DNA of 12,495 bases from an uncultured Veillonella sp. (GTDB lineage Bacteria; Bacillota_C; Negativicutes; Veillonellales; Veillonellaceae). The stretch covers positions 1 through 12,495 of the forward strand of contig CAAFRK010000174.1 of assembly GCA_900765235.1 (NCBI GenBank), read 5' to 3'. Of this stretch, positions 1 to 8,331 are shown in pieces (position 1 is the stretch's first letter; each line of letters begins with the position of its first letter). A program made the translations under genes and the position numbers. Under the pieces are notes generated by a model. That model did no database searches and was not told the DNA's origin. It saw only the letters and a list, made by a program, of their open reading frames with translations.

Positions 1-437
1 ACAACAAGATTATTATCATGACGGATGCGGACGTTGACGGTGCTCATATCCGTACATTGTTATTAACATTCTTCTACCGTTATATGAAACCATTGGTAGA
101 GGAAGGTCATATCTACATTGCTCAACCACCGTTGTACCAAATCAAGAAGGGTAAATCCCACTGGTATGTATACTCTGATGCAGAGCTTACAGCTAAGCTT
201 GATGAAGTAGGCCGTGATGGCATTACTATCCAACGTTACAAAGGTTTAGGTGAAATGAACCCTGAACAATTATGGGAAACTACTATGAACCCTGAAAATC
301 GTACGATTTTACAAGTTAGCTTAGAGGATTCCATCGAAGCTGACAAAATCTTTACAGTTCTTATGGGCGATAAGGTAGAACCTCGTCGTAAATTTATTGA
401 AGATAACGCAAAATACGTGCGTAATCTAGATTTATAA
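1..437 (+). CDS. gyrB: DNA gyrase subunit B, C-terminal part (5' end outside window)
   Basis: This is the last 144 codons of the gyrase ATPase/TOPRIM subunit; the reading frame enters at base 3 and stops with TAA at 435-437. GyrB works with GyrA in the A2B2 gyrase complex to introduce negative supercoils using ATP. The sequence begins inside the TOPRIM domain with [20 protein letters not shown], whose DADVD acidic residues bind the catalytic Mg2+. Further on is the C-terminal tail signature [19 protein letters not shown]. The protein ends in YVRNLDL, much like other Firmicute GyrB proteins (YVKNLDI in Bacillus as I recall it), which favours GyrB over ParE. The ATG at base 18 is internal, not a start. 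The gene is followed after only 10 bp by a lysine permease rather than gyrA, with no terminator between them. Confidence 0.97.
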   Translation, partial: NKIIIMTDADVDGAHIRTLLLTFFYRYMKPLVEEGHIYIAQPPLYQIKKGKSHWYVYSDAELTAKLDEVGRDGITIQRYKGLGEMNPEQLWETTMNPENRTILQVSLEDSIEADKIFTVLMGDKVEPRRKFIEDNAKYVRNLDL

Positions 438-447
438 GAGGTGACCC

Positions 448-1929
448 ATGGCTGAAATTCAAAATAATAATGTAGAGTTTACCTCTAATAAAGATCAACA
501 TTTAAAACGTTCCCTAAAGGCGCGTCATATGAATATGATCGCTTTAGGTGGCGCTATTGGTACCGGCTTATTCGTAGCTGGTGGTGAAGTTGTAAGTACA
601 GCAGGCCCTGGTGGTGCGCTTGTAGCTTACGGTCTCATCGGTATCATGGTGTACTTCCTCATGACATCTCTTGGGGAAATGGCTACGTACTTGCCGATTC
701 CAGGTTCCTTCGGGACCTATGCAAAACGCTATGTAGATCCTGCCTTTGGTTTTGCCTTAGGTTGGAACTATTGGTTTAACTGGGCTATTACATTAGCTGC
801 TGAAGTATTGGCAGGGGCTCTTATCATGAAATATTGGTTCCCTGATGTGCCTGCCATCGTATGGTCTGCTCTGTTCTTGCTCGTTTTATTCGGCTTGAAC
901 TATTTGTCTACTCGTTCCTTTGGTGAAAGTGAATACGTATTCTCTAGCATCAAGGTGATTACTGTATTCGTATTCCTATTCTGTGGCTTTATGCTCATCT
1001 TTGGCATTGGCGGCACATCTCCAGGATTTGCGAACTGGACAGTAGGGGAAGCACCATTCGTAGGTGGCTGGGAATCCATTCTCGCTATCTTCATGGTAGC
1101 TGGTTTCTCCTTCCAAGGTACTGAGCTTATCGGCGTAGCTGCTGGTGAAGCAGAAGACCCTGAAAAGAACGTGCCAAAAGCGATTAATACAATCTTCTGG
1201 CGTATCTTATTATTCTATATCGGTGCTTTCATAGTTATCGGTTTCTTAATTCCGTATACTGATCCAAATCTTTTGAATTCTAGTGTAGAGAATGTATCTA
1301 TTTCTCCATTCACACTCGTATTCGACCGCTTTGGTTTTGCCTTTGCTGCTAGCTTCATTAATGCTATCATCTTAACGGCAGTACTCAGTGCTGGTAACTC
1401 TGGTCTATATTCTTCTACGCGTATGCTTTACGCACTCGCTAAAGAAGGTCAAGCACCAAAAATCTTCGCTAAGCTTAATAGCCGTGGCGTTCCAGTGCCA
1501 GCGTTAATCTTAACAACAGCAATCGGTTTATTTGCATTCCTTACAAGCTTTATCGGCGAAGGTACTGCATATACTTGGATTGTTAATATCTCCGGTCTTT
1601 GCGGCTTTATCGCATGGGTTGGTATCGCTGTGTCTCATTATCGTTTCCGCCGTGCCTTCATTGCACAAGGTAGAGATCTTAGTGAATTACCTTATAAAGC
1701 GTGGTTGTTCCCAATTGGTCCAATCTTGGCGTTCATTCTTTGCGTCATCATCATTGCTGGCCAAAACTACTCCGCTTTCACAGGCGATACAATCGACTGG
1801 TATGGCGTATCCGTTGCGTACATCGGATTGCCAATCTTCTTCGCAGTATACTTAGGTTACAAATACATCAAGAAAACAAAACTTGTTCCATTGAAAGAGG
1901 TTAACCTAGACCGCGATTTCGATAAATAA
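448..1929 (+). CDS. lysP: LysP-type lysine-specific permease (APC superfamily)
   Basis: This 493-residue inner-membrane amino acid transporter belongs to the APC superfamily and probably imports lysine by proton symport. It closely resembles E. coli LysP (489 aa) along its length. Shared segments include the TM1 substrate-binding loop GGAIGTGLFV (residues 34-43), GPGGALVAYGLIGIMVYFLM (53-72), ALGWNYWFNWA (103-113) and GFSFQGTELIGVAAGEAEDP (219-238). The C-terminal HYRFRRAF and GQNYSAF stretches also match. About 12 hydrophobic helices are visible. The start is set by AGAGGTGA at 437-444, which overlaps the gyrB stop and lies just before the ATG. With 10 bp to gyrB and no visible promoter or lysine riboswitch leader, the gene is probably transcribed with gyrB. 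Lysine specificity is inferred from similarity; another cationic amino acid is possible. Confidence 0.92.
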   Translation: MAEIQNNNVEFTSNKDQHLKRSLKARHMNMIALGGAIGTGLFVAGGEVVSTAGPGGALVAYGLIGIMVYFLMTSLGEMATYLPIPGSFGTYAKRYVDPAFGFALGWNYWFNWAITLAAEVLAGALIMKYWFPDVPAIVWSALFLLVLFGLNYLSTRSFGESEYVFSSIKVITVFVFLFCGFMLIFGIGGTSPGFANWTVGEAPFVGGWESILAIFMVAGFSFQGTELIGVAAGEAEDPEKNVPKAINTIFWRILLFYIGAFIVIGFLIPYTDPNLLNSSVENVSISPFTLVFDRFGFAFAASFINAIILTAVLSAGNSGLYSSTRMLYALAKEGQAPKIFAKLNSRGVPVPALILTTAIGLFAFLTSFIGEGTAYTWIVNISGLCGFIAWVGIAVSHYRFRRAFIAQGRDLSELPYKAWLFPIGPILAFILCVIIIAGQNYSAFTGDTIDWYGVSVAYIGLPIFFAVYLGYKYIKKTKLVPLKEVNLDRDFDK

Positions 1930-1939
1930 TAACATAATT

Positions 1940-1977
1940 AGACCTATTCATTATGAAATAGTGAACAGGTCTTTTTT
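1940..1977 (+). terminator. Intrinsic terminator of gyrB-lysP
   Basis: The stem AGACCTATTCA (1940-1950) pairs with TGAACAGGTCT (1962-1972) with one A/C mismatch. The loop is 11 nt and five further T bases follow on the plus strand. It lies 11 bp after the lysP stop and just before the ybjQ promoter. Confidence 0.85.
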
Positions 1978-1981
1978 ATGA

Positions 1982-2010
1982 TTGTATTTCTGTAAAAGCC
2001 TTGCTATAAT
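1982..2010 (+). promoter_or_regulatory. Sigma-70 type promoter of the ybjQ-like gene
   Basis: The -35 box TTGTAT (1982-1987) is separated by a 17-bp spacer from a perfect -10 TATAAT (2005-2010). A TGC just before the -10 makes it an extended -10 promoter. The predicted transcript starts near 2017, giving a 5' UTR of about 34 nt. It sits directly behind the lysP terminator, so the downstream gene has its own transcript. Confidence 0.75.
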
Positions 2011-2050
2011 TAATCAAAATATATTGTAGTCAATTAGAGAGGATACAATT

Positions 2051-2368
2051 ATGATTATTACTACAACTATGCATATTGAAAATAAACCTGTACAAGAGTA
2101 CAAAGGTATTGTATTTGGTGAGGTCGTAGAAGGCCGTAACTTTGTGAAAGATTTTATGTCTGGTATTCGCGACATTGTTGGTGGTCGTAGTGGCAGCTAT
2201 GAAGATTCTTTGATGAAAGCTCGTCAAGCAGCCCTTGATGAAATGTCTCAACGGGCTTCTAAATTGGGTGCTAATGCTGTTATCGGCGTATCCTTCCAAT
2301 ACAGCACAGTAGGTGCAGAAAACGGTATGCTCATGGTTACATGTAATGGTACCGCCGTTGTAGTTTAA
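2051..2368 (+). CDS. ybjQ: YbjQ/UPF0145 family protein (DUF74)
   Basis: This is a 105-residue cytoplasmic protein of the UPF0145/YbjQ family, often labelled a putative heavy-metal-binding domain although no biochemical role is established. It aligns well with E. coli YbjQ (107 aa). Shared features are the N-terminal strand with EYKGIVFGEVVEG (residues 17-29), the family hallmark GIRDIVGGRSGSYE (38-51), a conserved helix with LGANAVIGV (77-85) and the ending MLMVTCNGTAVVV (93-105). The length is normal for the family. AGAGAGGA (2035-2042) lies 8 nt before the ATG. The gene is monocistronic, between the lysP terminator and a shared convergent terminator. Metal binding is only a family label: the chain has one cysteine and one histidine. 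Confidence 0.9.
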   Translation: MIITTTMHIENKPVQEYKGIVFGEVVEGRNFVKDFMSGIRDIVGGRSGSYEDSLMKARQAALDEMSQRASKLGANAVIGVSFQYSTVGAENGMLMVTCNGTAVVV

Positions 2369-2450
2369 TAGGTAATAGACTACGTCAGATATAATTGTTA
2401 ATATAATCCTAAGGAAAATAAGTAAGTTGCAATGTATTCATGCGACTAAT

Positions 2451-2483
2451 AAAAAACAGCAGGGTAAAACCCTGCTGTTTTTT
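2451..2483. terminator. Bidirectional terminator between ybjQ and the efflux operon
   Basis: The perfect GC-rich stem CAGCAGGG (2457-2464) / CCCTGCTG (2470-2477) has a TAAAA loop. It is flanked by six A (2451-2456) and six T (2478-2483), so it works as an intrinsic terminator on both strands. The TAA stop of the minus-strand pump (2482-2484) lies inside the T tract. The 80 bp between the ybjQ stop and this hairpin hold only AT-rich sequence with no supported gene. Confidence 0.92.
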
Positions 2484-5400
2484 ATTTTATCTTATACCAT
2501 GTTGCATACATGACTGGTAATACGATAAGTGTTAGTACTGTTGCCACTAGTAGGCCACCGCTAAAGGCGATAGCAAGTGGACTCCAGAATACAGATCCCA
2601 TGAGAGGAATCATGCCTAAAATCGCTGCGATAGCAGTGAGCATGATAGGGCGGAAACGAAGTGTAGCGGAGTTGATAATCGCTTCACGAGGTTCTTGTCC
2701 TTCTGCTTTGTGGATTTCGATTTGGTCTAACAAGATAATGGAGTTACGAATGATCATACCCGAAAGGGCGATGATACCAAGAATAGCCATAAAGCCCAAT
2801 GGCGTTCTCGTAATATTCAGAGCCAATACGACGCCGATTAATCCGAGAGGTGCTGTGAGCAAGGCCATAAACATGAGAGCGATACGCTTTAATTGGAACA
2901 TGAGGATTGTCATGATCACAAAGAGCATAATCGGCATTGGTGTTAACAGATTTTGTACAGCTGTTACGCTCTTTTCTGCGGCCCCATCAAGTTCAATGGT
3001 ATATCCTGTAGGCAAGGAATCGCGAATGTCTTGTAAGGATTTATAAACCTCTTTTGTTTTTGCGTTGCCTAAGACACCGGCATTTACATTAGCGTGAATG
3101 CTGATGGTTGGCATCATATTGCGATGCCAGATGATACCATCCTCTTGAGTCATGGTGATGGTTGCAATTTGGCTAAGCGGTACATAGGAACCATTGCCTG
3201 TTTGAATTGGTAAGGAGGATAGAGCACTTAAGTTGTGTTGTTCATTATCTCCTAAACGGAATGTAACAGGAATTGTTTGGTTACCTTCGTAGTATTCACC
3301 AGATTTTGTACCAGATAATAGACTTTGCAAGTGTAAGGATACGGCATAGCTATCGATACCAAGTAAACGAGCCTTATTAGGATCGATATGAACATTGGCT
3401 ACTGGTTCCGTATCTGGCCAGTCAAAGGCTATGTTATGTAAGTCCTTGTCGCCTTGCATCTTGTCTTTTACCTTATTGGCAATTTCTTTTACCACCTTTT
3501 GATCAGGTCCAGAAACGCGGAGCATAACTGGATATTTGGATGGTGGACCAATTTGTAAGAATTGCGTATTTACAAGGGCCGATGGGAATTCTTCATTTAA
3601 GTATGGCGTCAATTCTGCATATAATTTATCGCGGTCTTCTAAGGATTTTGTAACGATTACATATTGCAAGAAATTGTTCCGTTGCAATTCCGGTTCCAAG
3701 GTGAGGACGAAACGTGGAGAACCTTGTCCGATATAGGATGTAAAGGTTGAAATATGTTCGTTACCTTGTAAATGTTTGTCGATGATCTTCGCTTGATTTG
3801 CGGTATATTCGATGGACGAACTTTGAGGGAATTGCATGGATACGATGATTTCATTACGCGTTGATGATGGGAAAAATTCCTGTTTGATCAATAGTAGTGA
3901 AAGTAGGGATAACACAAAGGCACCTAAGGTGATGAGTAATACTACCTTATGATGGCCTAAGGCCCAATGTAACAGTCTTTCAAATTTATCATAGAATGTA
4001 ACACTGAGCTTGTGCATGATACGGTCTCGTTTGGTCCATTCAGAGTCAGGTTTTGGAGCCTTATTTTCGATGATTTTATAACCGAGAACAGGGCTGACGA
4101 GAACAGAGGCGAACCAAGATAGGATGAGCGCCATAAATACAACGATGGATAGAGATTTTGTAAACTCTGCTACCATGCCTTCTGCGAGTGCTAATGGTAA
4201 GAAACCAGCACATGTAATGAGCGTACCAGATAGCATAGGGAATGCTGTCGATTGATAAGCAAAGGTTGCAGATCTAAAGTGCCCCCAACCTTCTTCGAGC
4301 TTAACGCTCATCATTTCTACAACGATGATGGCATCGTCTACGAGGAGGCCTAGAGCCAGTATTAATGCACCTAGACTAACCTTGTGCAGATAAATGCCAT
4401 TTTCATACATCAATATAAATGTGGTAGACACAACGACAGGAATAGTGAGGGCTACGACCACACCTGTACGCAAGCCAAGAGATGCAAAGCTTACGAGCAA
4501 TACGATGGCGATGGCTTCAAATAAGGATTGTGAGAAGTCCCCAATGGATTCCTTAACAATATGTGGCTGGTTAGATACTTGATCGAGTTCAAGGCCTGCA
4601 GGGATGGTTTTCTTCAACTCTGCTAGCTTTTTGTCGATAGCTTCACCAAATTCCACATTGTTAGCCCCAGCATCCATGGAGATGGCAATACCGATAGCTG
4701 GCTTGCCTTCATAGTAGAATTGAGGATTGCTAGGGTCTTGGTATGTCATGGTCACATCAGCCATGTCGCCAAGGCGCAAGGTTTGATTATTGATGCGAAT
4801 TGGCATATCTTGTACGGCTTGTGGACTATCGAATAGGCCGTTCACGCGCAGATACACATTATTCGTATCCGTCGTAATCATACCAGCTGGAACCATCATA
4901 CTTTGCTGTTTGATAGCCGTTAATAGCTGTTGTGTACTGATTTTATAGGATGCTAATTTATCCTTATTAATCGTTACATTAAGGGTTTGTTGTTGAACCC
5001 CAATGAGGCTGATTTTCTTAACGTTTGGAACAGATAACAACTGACGTTTTAAGTCTTCTGCTTGTTGACGCTTTTCTTCGTATGAGAATTCATCGCCACT
5101 AATAGCGTAGATAATGCCGTATACATCATCGAATCTGTCGTTGATGGTCGGTCCTTGAACGCCTTGTGGTAATGACTTCCATTCGTCGTTGATCATGTTC
5201 CGAGCTTCTTCCCAAGCGGGACGGATTTTATCGGATGGTAGATTTTCTTTCAGATTAATATAAATAACTGATTTGCTGCCATCTGTGAAAGATTTCGTAT
5301 AATCGACGCCAGGTAGGTCGCGCAGTTTTTCTTCTAATTTGTCCGTTACCTGATCCGACATTTCTTGTGGGGAAGCCCCCGGCCAAGCAACGCCGACAAC

Positions 5401-5544
5401 CATGGTGCGCATTGTAAAGTCTGGGTCTTCCATACGCCCCATGTGGTTGTATGAGAAGATACCAAAGGTGAGGAGCACAACCATAAAGTAGTAGATAATG
5501 GACTTATGTTTGAGGGCCCATTCGGCTAAGTTAAATTGTTTCAT
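2482..5544 (-). CDS. RND-family efflux pump, inner-membrane permease
   Basis: This 1020-residue protein is a proton-driven RND exporter of the AcrB/MexB superfamily, the inner-membrane component of a tripartite pump. It has the family's duplicated plan: TM1 (about 15-33), a large periplasmic loop, TM2-6 (about 340-485), TM7 (about 533-553), a second periplasmic loop and TM8-12 (about 870-1015). The proton-relay pair is present in LGLLVDDAIIVVE (D403, D404). In TM10 the usual lysine of AcrB (K940) is replaced by arginine in GMIIRNSIILLDQ (R933), a variant I associate with the TriC/MexK-like branch. The ATG overlaps the adaptor stop by four bases (ATGA), and GGTGA (5549-5553) precedes it, so translation is probably coupled. 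The substrate cannot be read from the sequence; drugs, biocides or lipophilic compounds are possible. Confidence 0.93.
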   Translation of the reverse strand: MKQFNLAEWALKHKSIIYYFMVVLLTFGIFSYNHMGRMEDPDFTMRTMVVGVAWPGASPQEMSDQVTDKLEEKLRDLPGVDYTKSFTDGSKSVIYINLKENLPSDKIRPAWEEARNMINDEWKSLPQGVQGPTINDRFDDVYGIIYAISGDEFSYEEKRQQAEDLKRQLLSVPNVKKISLIGVQQQTLNVTINKDKLASYKISTQQLLTAIKQQSMMVPAGMITTDTNNVYLRVNGLFDSPQAVQDMPIRINNQTLRLGDMADVTMTYQDPSNPQFYYEGKPAIGIAISMDAGANNVEFGEAIDKKLAELKKTIPAGLELDQVSNQPHIVKESIGDFSQSLFEAIAIVLLVSFASLGLRTGVVVALTIPVVVSTTFILMYENGIYLHKVSLGALILALGLLVDDAIIVVEMMSVKLEEGWGHFRSATFAYQSTAFPMLSGTLITCAGFLPLALAEGMVAEFTKSLSIVVFMALILSWFASVLVSPVLGYKIIENKAPKPDSEWTKRDRIMHKLSVTFYDKFERLLHWALGHHKVVLLITLGAFVLSLLSLLLIKQEFFPSSTRNEIIVSMQFPQSSSIEYTANQAKIIDKHLQGNEHISTFTSYIGQGSPRFVLTLEPELQRNNFLQYVIVTKSLEDRDKLYAELTPYLNEEFPSALVNTQFLQIGPPSKYPVMLRVSGPDQKVVKEIANKVKDKMQGDKDLHNIAFDWPDTEPVANVHIDPNKARLLGIDSYAVSLHLQSLLSGTKSGEYYEGNQTIPVTFRLGDNEQHNLSALSSLPIQTGNGSYVPLSQIATITMTQEDGIIWHRNMMPTISIHANVNAGVLGNAKTKEVYKSLQDIRDSLPTGYTIELDGAAEKSVTAVQNLLTPMPIMLFVIMTILMFQLKRIALMFMALLTAPLGLIGVVLALNITRTPLGFMAILGIIALSGMIIRNSIILLDQIEIHKAEGQEPREAIINSATLRFRPIMLTAIAAILGMIPLMGSVFWSPLAIAFSGGLLVATVLTLIVLPVMYATWYKIK

Positions 5545-6605
5545 TGACTCACCGCCGTCCCTTCTTGTAATTGTTGGGTACCTGCGGTGATGACAATGTC
5601 ACCCTTAGCTAAACCAGATGTGACGATGACGGAGTTCTTACCAAACTCACCAGTCTTAATTGGCACGAGATGAGCCTTTTTATCTCGAATGATATACACT
5701 GCATTATTGCCGTTAGAGTCTTTTACAAGAGCCGTTAACGGAATGGAAATATTGGTGCTATCTGTAGTAGATAGATTTACATTGATCGTCATGCCTAGTT
5801 GTACCTCTTTTGGAGGATTTTGTAAGGTAATTTTTACGGTATACGTTCTCGCTACAGGGTCAGGAACTGGTGAAATTTCACGGACCACACCTTGTACGGT
5901 TACATCTGGTAGAGCCCAGAATGTAATAGTGGCAGGGCTACCTACATGCACCTTAGTCAATTCTTGTTCAGGAAGGGCGATGACTGCTTCTGGGTCGCGA
6001 CCAGCTGCTAAGGTACCAACGCTTTGACCGGCTGCTACGACTTGGCCTGCTTCAATGTTGAAAGCTGTAATAATACCTGTATCAGGAGCAGTCAAAGTAG
6101 TATAGCTATTTTGATTGCTACTCAAATTGAGGCTAGCCTGTGCTTGTTGTAATTGAGCAGATGTGGCATTCAATTGGTTTTCTGCTTGGTCTAATTGCAA
6201 TTTACTAATCGCTTGTTGCGCGTAGAGCTCGCGATATCGTTTAGCATTGGTTTCTGCTAATTCATAAGCCGATTGAGCGGCTTTTACAGCACCCTCAGCA
6301 TTTTGTACTTGAGCAGATGTATCTGAACCATTAATTTGAGCAATCACTTGTCCTGCTTGAACCACATCACCAACATTTACGAATTTATTGATGACGCGCC
6401 CCCCAATTTGAAAGGCCAAGTTGGTTTCTGTTTTATTATGGATGGTGCCTGCATAGCCAGCGCCGGTAGTACCAGATTCTTCACCGATGGTGATAGTACG
6501 CACCTTGAGGCTCGTATCCTCAGGTTGCTTTTCAGATCCACAACCACTTATGATAGCAGTCCCTATTAAGAGGGCTCCTATGGTTGCTATGACTCGTTGA
6601 TTCAT
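5541..6605 (-). CDS. RND efflux periplasmic adaptor lipoprotein (membrane fusion protein)
   Basis: This 354-residue AcrA/MexA-type adaptor links the inner-membrane pump to an outer-membrane channel. A lipoprotein signal ends in the lipobox I-S-G-C, with C22 the acylated cysteine. It is followed by a first half-lipoyl domain (about 62-92, with GGRVINKFVNVGDVVQAGQ), an alpha-hairpin coiled coil rich in Ala/Gln/Glu (about 95-160), the second half-lipoyl domain (about 168-200, with LTAPDTGIITAFNIEAGQVV), a beta-barrel (about 207-285) and a membrane-proximal domain ending in QLQEGTAV. AAAGGAGAG (6611-6619) lies 5 nt before the ATG. It is the first gene of a two-gene operon. No outer-membrane factor or regulator gene is next to it, so a TolC-like channel must be encoded elsewhere. 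Confidence 0.93.
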   Translation of the reverse strand: MNQRVIATIGALLIGTAIISGCGSEKQPEDTSLKVRTITIGEESGTTGAGYAGTIHNKTETNLAFQIGGRVINKFVNVGDVVQAGQVIAQINGSDTSAQVQNAEGAVKAAQSAYELAETNAKRYRELYAQQAISKLQLDQAENQLNATSAQLQQAQASLNLSSNQNSYTTLTAPDTGIITAFNIEAGQVVAAGQSVGTLAAGRDPEAVIALPEQELTKVHVGSPATITFWALPDVTVQGVVREISPVPDPVARTYTVKITLQNPPKEVQLGMTINVNLSTTDSTNISIPLTALVKDSNGNNAVYIIRDKKAHLVPIKTGEFGKNSVIVTSGLAKGDIVITAGTQQLQEGTAVSQ

Positions 6606-6631
6606 AGAATCTCTCCTTTATACCACACATA

Positions 6632-6675
6632 AGCCCTATGACACACAACTACATGGATGCAGCATTCATAGGACT
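6632..6675 (-). promoter_or_regulatory. Candidate RNA hairpin in the efflux operon leader
   Basis: Read on the minus strand, AGTCCTATGA (6675-6666) pairs with TCATAGGGCT (6641-6632) over 10 bp with one G-U. Inside it CTGCAT (6662-6657) pairs with ATGTAG (6654-6649) over 6 bp, again with one G-U. Both wobbles become mismatches on the plus strand, so the fold suits RNA of the efflux transcript. It ends 12 nt before the adaptor's ribosome binding site. A CTCTC upstream (6689-6685) could also pair with GAGAG of that site (6615-6611). A regulatory role is inferred only. Confidence 0.4.
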
Positions 6676-6721
6676 CCATATTATGAGAGTAGATCCAATT
6701 TACTATTAAAATTATGGTAGT

Positions 6722-6786
6722 TAATAGCTCTATTAGGTCTAATTATATATTTTATACAATTTAATAATACTATATTTAGCTGTAAA
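6722..6786 (-). promoter_or_regulatory. Candidate promoter and operator region of the efflux operon
   Basis: The stretch is very AT-rich. On the minus strand a perfect TATAAT occurs at 6747-6742, without a good -35. An alternative is TTTACA (6786-6781), 17 bp, then TAAATT (6763-6758). Just downstream of these lies the inverted repeat TAATAG-CT-CTATTA (6722-6735), overlapped by TTAG-GT-CTAA (6733-6742), which could be a repressor site. The exact promoter cannot be chosen from sequence alone. Confidence 0.35.
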
Positions 6787-6802
6787 CGGCTAGGGGTATA
6801 TA

Positions 6803-6834
6803 TAAAAAGTGAGTCCTCCATAGGAGAACTCACT
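6803..6834 (-). terminator. Intrinsic terminator of the CorC-family gene
   Basis: On the minus strand AGTGAGTTCTCC (6834-6823) pairs with GGAGGACTCACT (6819-6808) with one mismatch and a 3-nt loop, followed by a run of T (6808-6804). A second hairpin, GCTCATA/TATGAGC with a 4-nt loop (6852-6869), lies between the stop codon and this terminator but has no T run. Confidence 0.85.
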
Positions 6835-6878
6835 CTTTATAAATCTATAATGCTCATAAGTCTATGAGCTCGTAAGTA

Positions 6879-8243
6879 TTATTCTTTTTCTTCTGTTTCT
6901 TGAACTACAATAGGTTCTTCGTAGGTTACGAGAATCTTATCGATACGGGTATTATCCATATCTACCACTTCAAAGGTATAGCCATTCCATTTAGCTTTGT
7001 CTAATTCTTTTGGAATGCGACCAAAGAGAACGTTTAATAGACCGCCCATTGTTTTGTACAAGTCTTTTTCTTCACCTGGTAATTCTTCATCGATGTGGAA
7101 GAATTCTTTGAATTCGTCTACGTCAAGAAGGCCATCTACAAGCCAGGAACCGTCTTCACGTTCGATGATTTTATTTTCTTCTTCCTTGATTTCTTCTTCA
7201 CCGGAAGGCATGAGACCTACGATTTCTTCCATGATGTCATGTAAGGTTACAAGACCACTGAAACCGCCGTACTCGTCGAGAACGATAGTTTCGTGAACGC
7301 CTTCTGTACGAAGTACATTCAACAATTTCATGAGAGTAATGGATTCTGGAATGAGTAGTGGTTCTTTCAAACAAGATTCAATAATATCATGAATGGAGCG
7401 TTCGCTAGGACGTTGCATGATTTGTACTAATACGTCGGATACGGTAATGAGACCTTTTAATTCGTCTAAGGAATCGGTACCTACAGGAATGCGGTAATGG
7501 TTGGCATTTTTGAGGACCTCCATAATTTCGTCCTCTGTACCGTTAAGGTCGATCCATTTGAGCTGTGTACGAGGTGTCATGATGTCACCAGCGTTCATAT
7601 CTGCTAGGTGGAAGATATTTTCCACAAGGATAGGTTCCTCTTCTTCATACGCACCCATAGCAACGCCTTCGGTGAGCATCTTGTTAATTTCGGATTCTGT
7701 AACAGGAGCCTCTTCTTTCACAGTTACACCTAGTAATTTTAAAAGGAATTCTGTGGAAACGCCGAGGAAGCTAACGATAGGTTTCAATGCTACAGATAAC
7801 CAATAAATCGGTTTTGCTACTACTACGGCAATGCTTTCAGGACTATTTAAAGCCAATCGTTTTGGTACGAGCTCGCCAATAACGAGGGATAAATAGGTGA
7901 TGATAGCAACGATGAGTAAGGAACTAATGGATGCTGCATAAGGCTCAATACTTGGAATATTAGCTACTAAAATTTCTTCTAATGGACCAGAGAAGGTCGC
8001 ACCAGAATATAAACCAGTTAAAATACCAACGAGAGTAATACCAATTTGAATAGTAGAAAACATGTTATTTGGATTCTCTGCTAATTCAAAGGCCTTTTTA
8101 GCACGCTCGTTGCCTGCCTCTGCCATTTCTTCAAGCTTACGTTTTTTAGCATTGACGATGGCTAACTCCGTCATGGAGAACAAGCCATTGGCAATGATTA
8201 ATACGACGATAATTATAAAATCTAAGGTCAGATCACTGTCCAT
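6879..8243 (-). CDS. CNNM/CBS-domain/CorC_HlyC family membrane protein
   Basis: This is a 454-residue membrane protein of the CNNM/CorC (hemolysin C, TlyC-like) family, linked to Mg2+ or Co2+ efflux and homeostasis. The N-terminal CNNM/DUF21 domain (1 to about 190) has about four hydrophobic segments and the signature IGELVPKRLAL (122-132). A CBS pair follows, beginning at DIMTPR (220-225) and with DEYGGFSGLVTLHDIMEEIVG in its second half (323-343). A C-terminal CorC_HlyC domain (about 352-440) includes GLLDVDEF. The chosen ATG at 8243 is preceded by AAGGAGAA (8253-8260) at 9 nt. A GTG 10 codons further upstream would place that ribosome binding site inside the coding region and is rejected. 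The gene stands alone with its own promoter and terminator. The transported ion is uncertain. Confidence 0.9.
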   Translation of the reverse strand: MDSDLTLDFIIIVVLIIANGLFSMTELAIVNAKKRKLEEMAEAGNERAKKAFELAENPNNMFSTIQIGITLVGILTGLYSGATFSGPLEEILVANIPSIEPYAASISSLLIVAIITYLSLVIGELVPKRLALNSPESIAVVVAKPIYWLSVALKPIVSFLGVSTEFLLKLLGVTVKEEAPVTESEINKMLTEGVAMGAYEEEEPILVENIFHLADMNAGDIMTPRTQLKWIDLNGTEDEIMEVLKNANHYRIPVGTDSLDELKGLITVSDVLVQIMQRPSERSIHDIIESCLKEPLLIPESITLMKLLNVLRTEGVHETIVLDEYGGFSGLVTLHDIMEEIVGLMPSGEEEIKEEENKIIEREDGSWLVDGLLDVDEFKEFFHIDEELPGEEKDLYKTMGGLLNVLFGRIPKELDKAKWNGYTFEVVDMDNTRIDKILVTYEEPIVVQETEEKE

Positions 8244-8299
8244 GTAAATAGATTCTCCTTTTATATTCTGCACATGAGAAAATAGAAATGTTACTCTTT

Positions 8300-8308
8300 A
8301 GTATACCA
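8300..8308 (-). promoter_or_regulatory. Candidate extended -10 promoter of the CorC-family gene
   Basis: On the minus strand TGGTATACT (8308-8300) fits an extended -10 (TGn + TATACT). No convincing -35 is seen 16-18 bp upstream. The start point would be about 50 nt before the ATG at 8243. Confidence 0.45.
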
Positions 8309-8331
8309 TATTAGCATCAATAAATGTTTGT

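Noticed and set aside
2385..2450. TATAAT-like boxes and a weak hairpin (GTTGC/GCGAC) between ybjQ and the bidirectional terminator
   Set aside because: No matching -35 boxes at proper spacing and no open frame follows; expected by chance in AT-rich DNA.
8244..8273. GTG start 10 codons upstream for the CorC-family protein
   Set aside because: The strong AAGGAGAA would lie inside the coding region, and the downstream ATG fits it at 9 nt and begins the conserved membrane domain.
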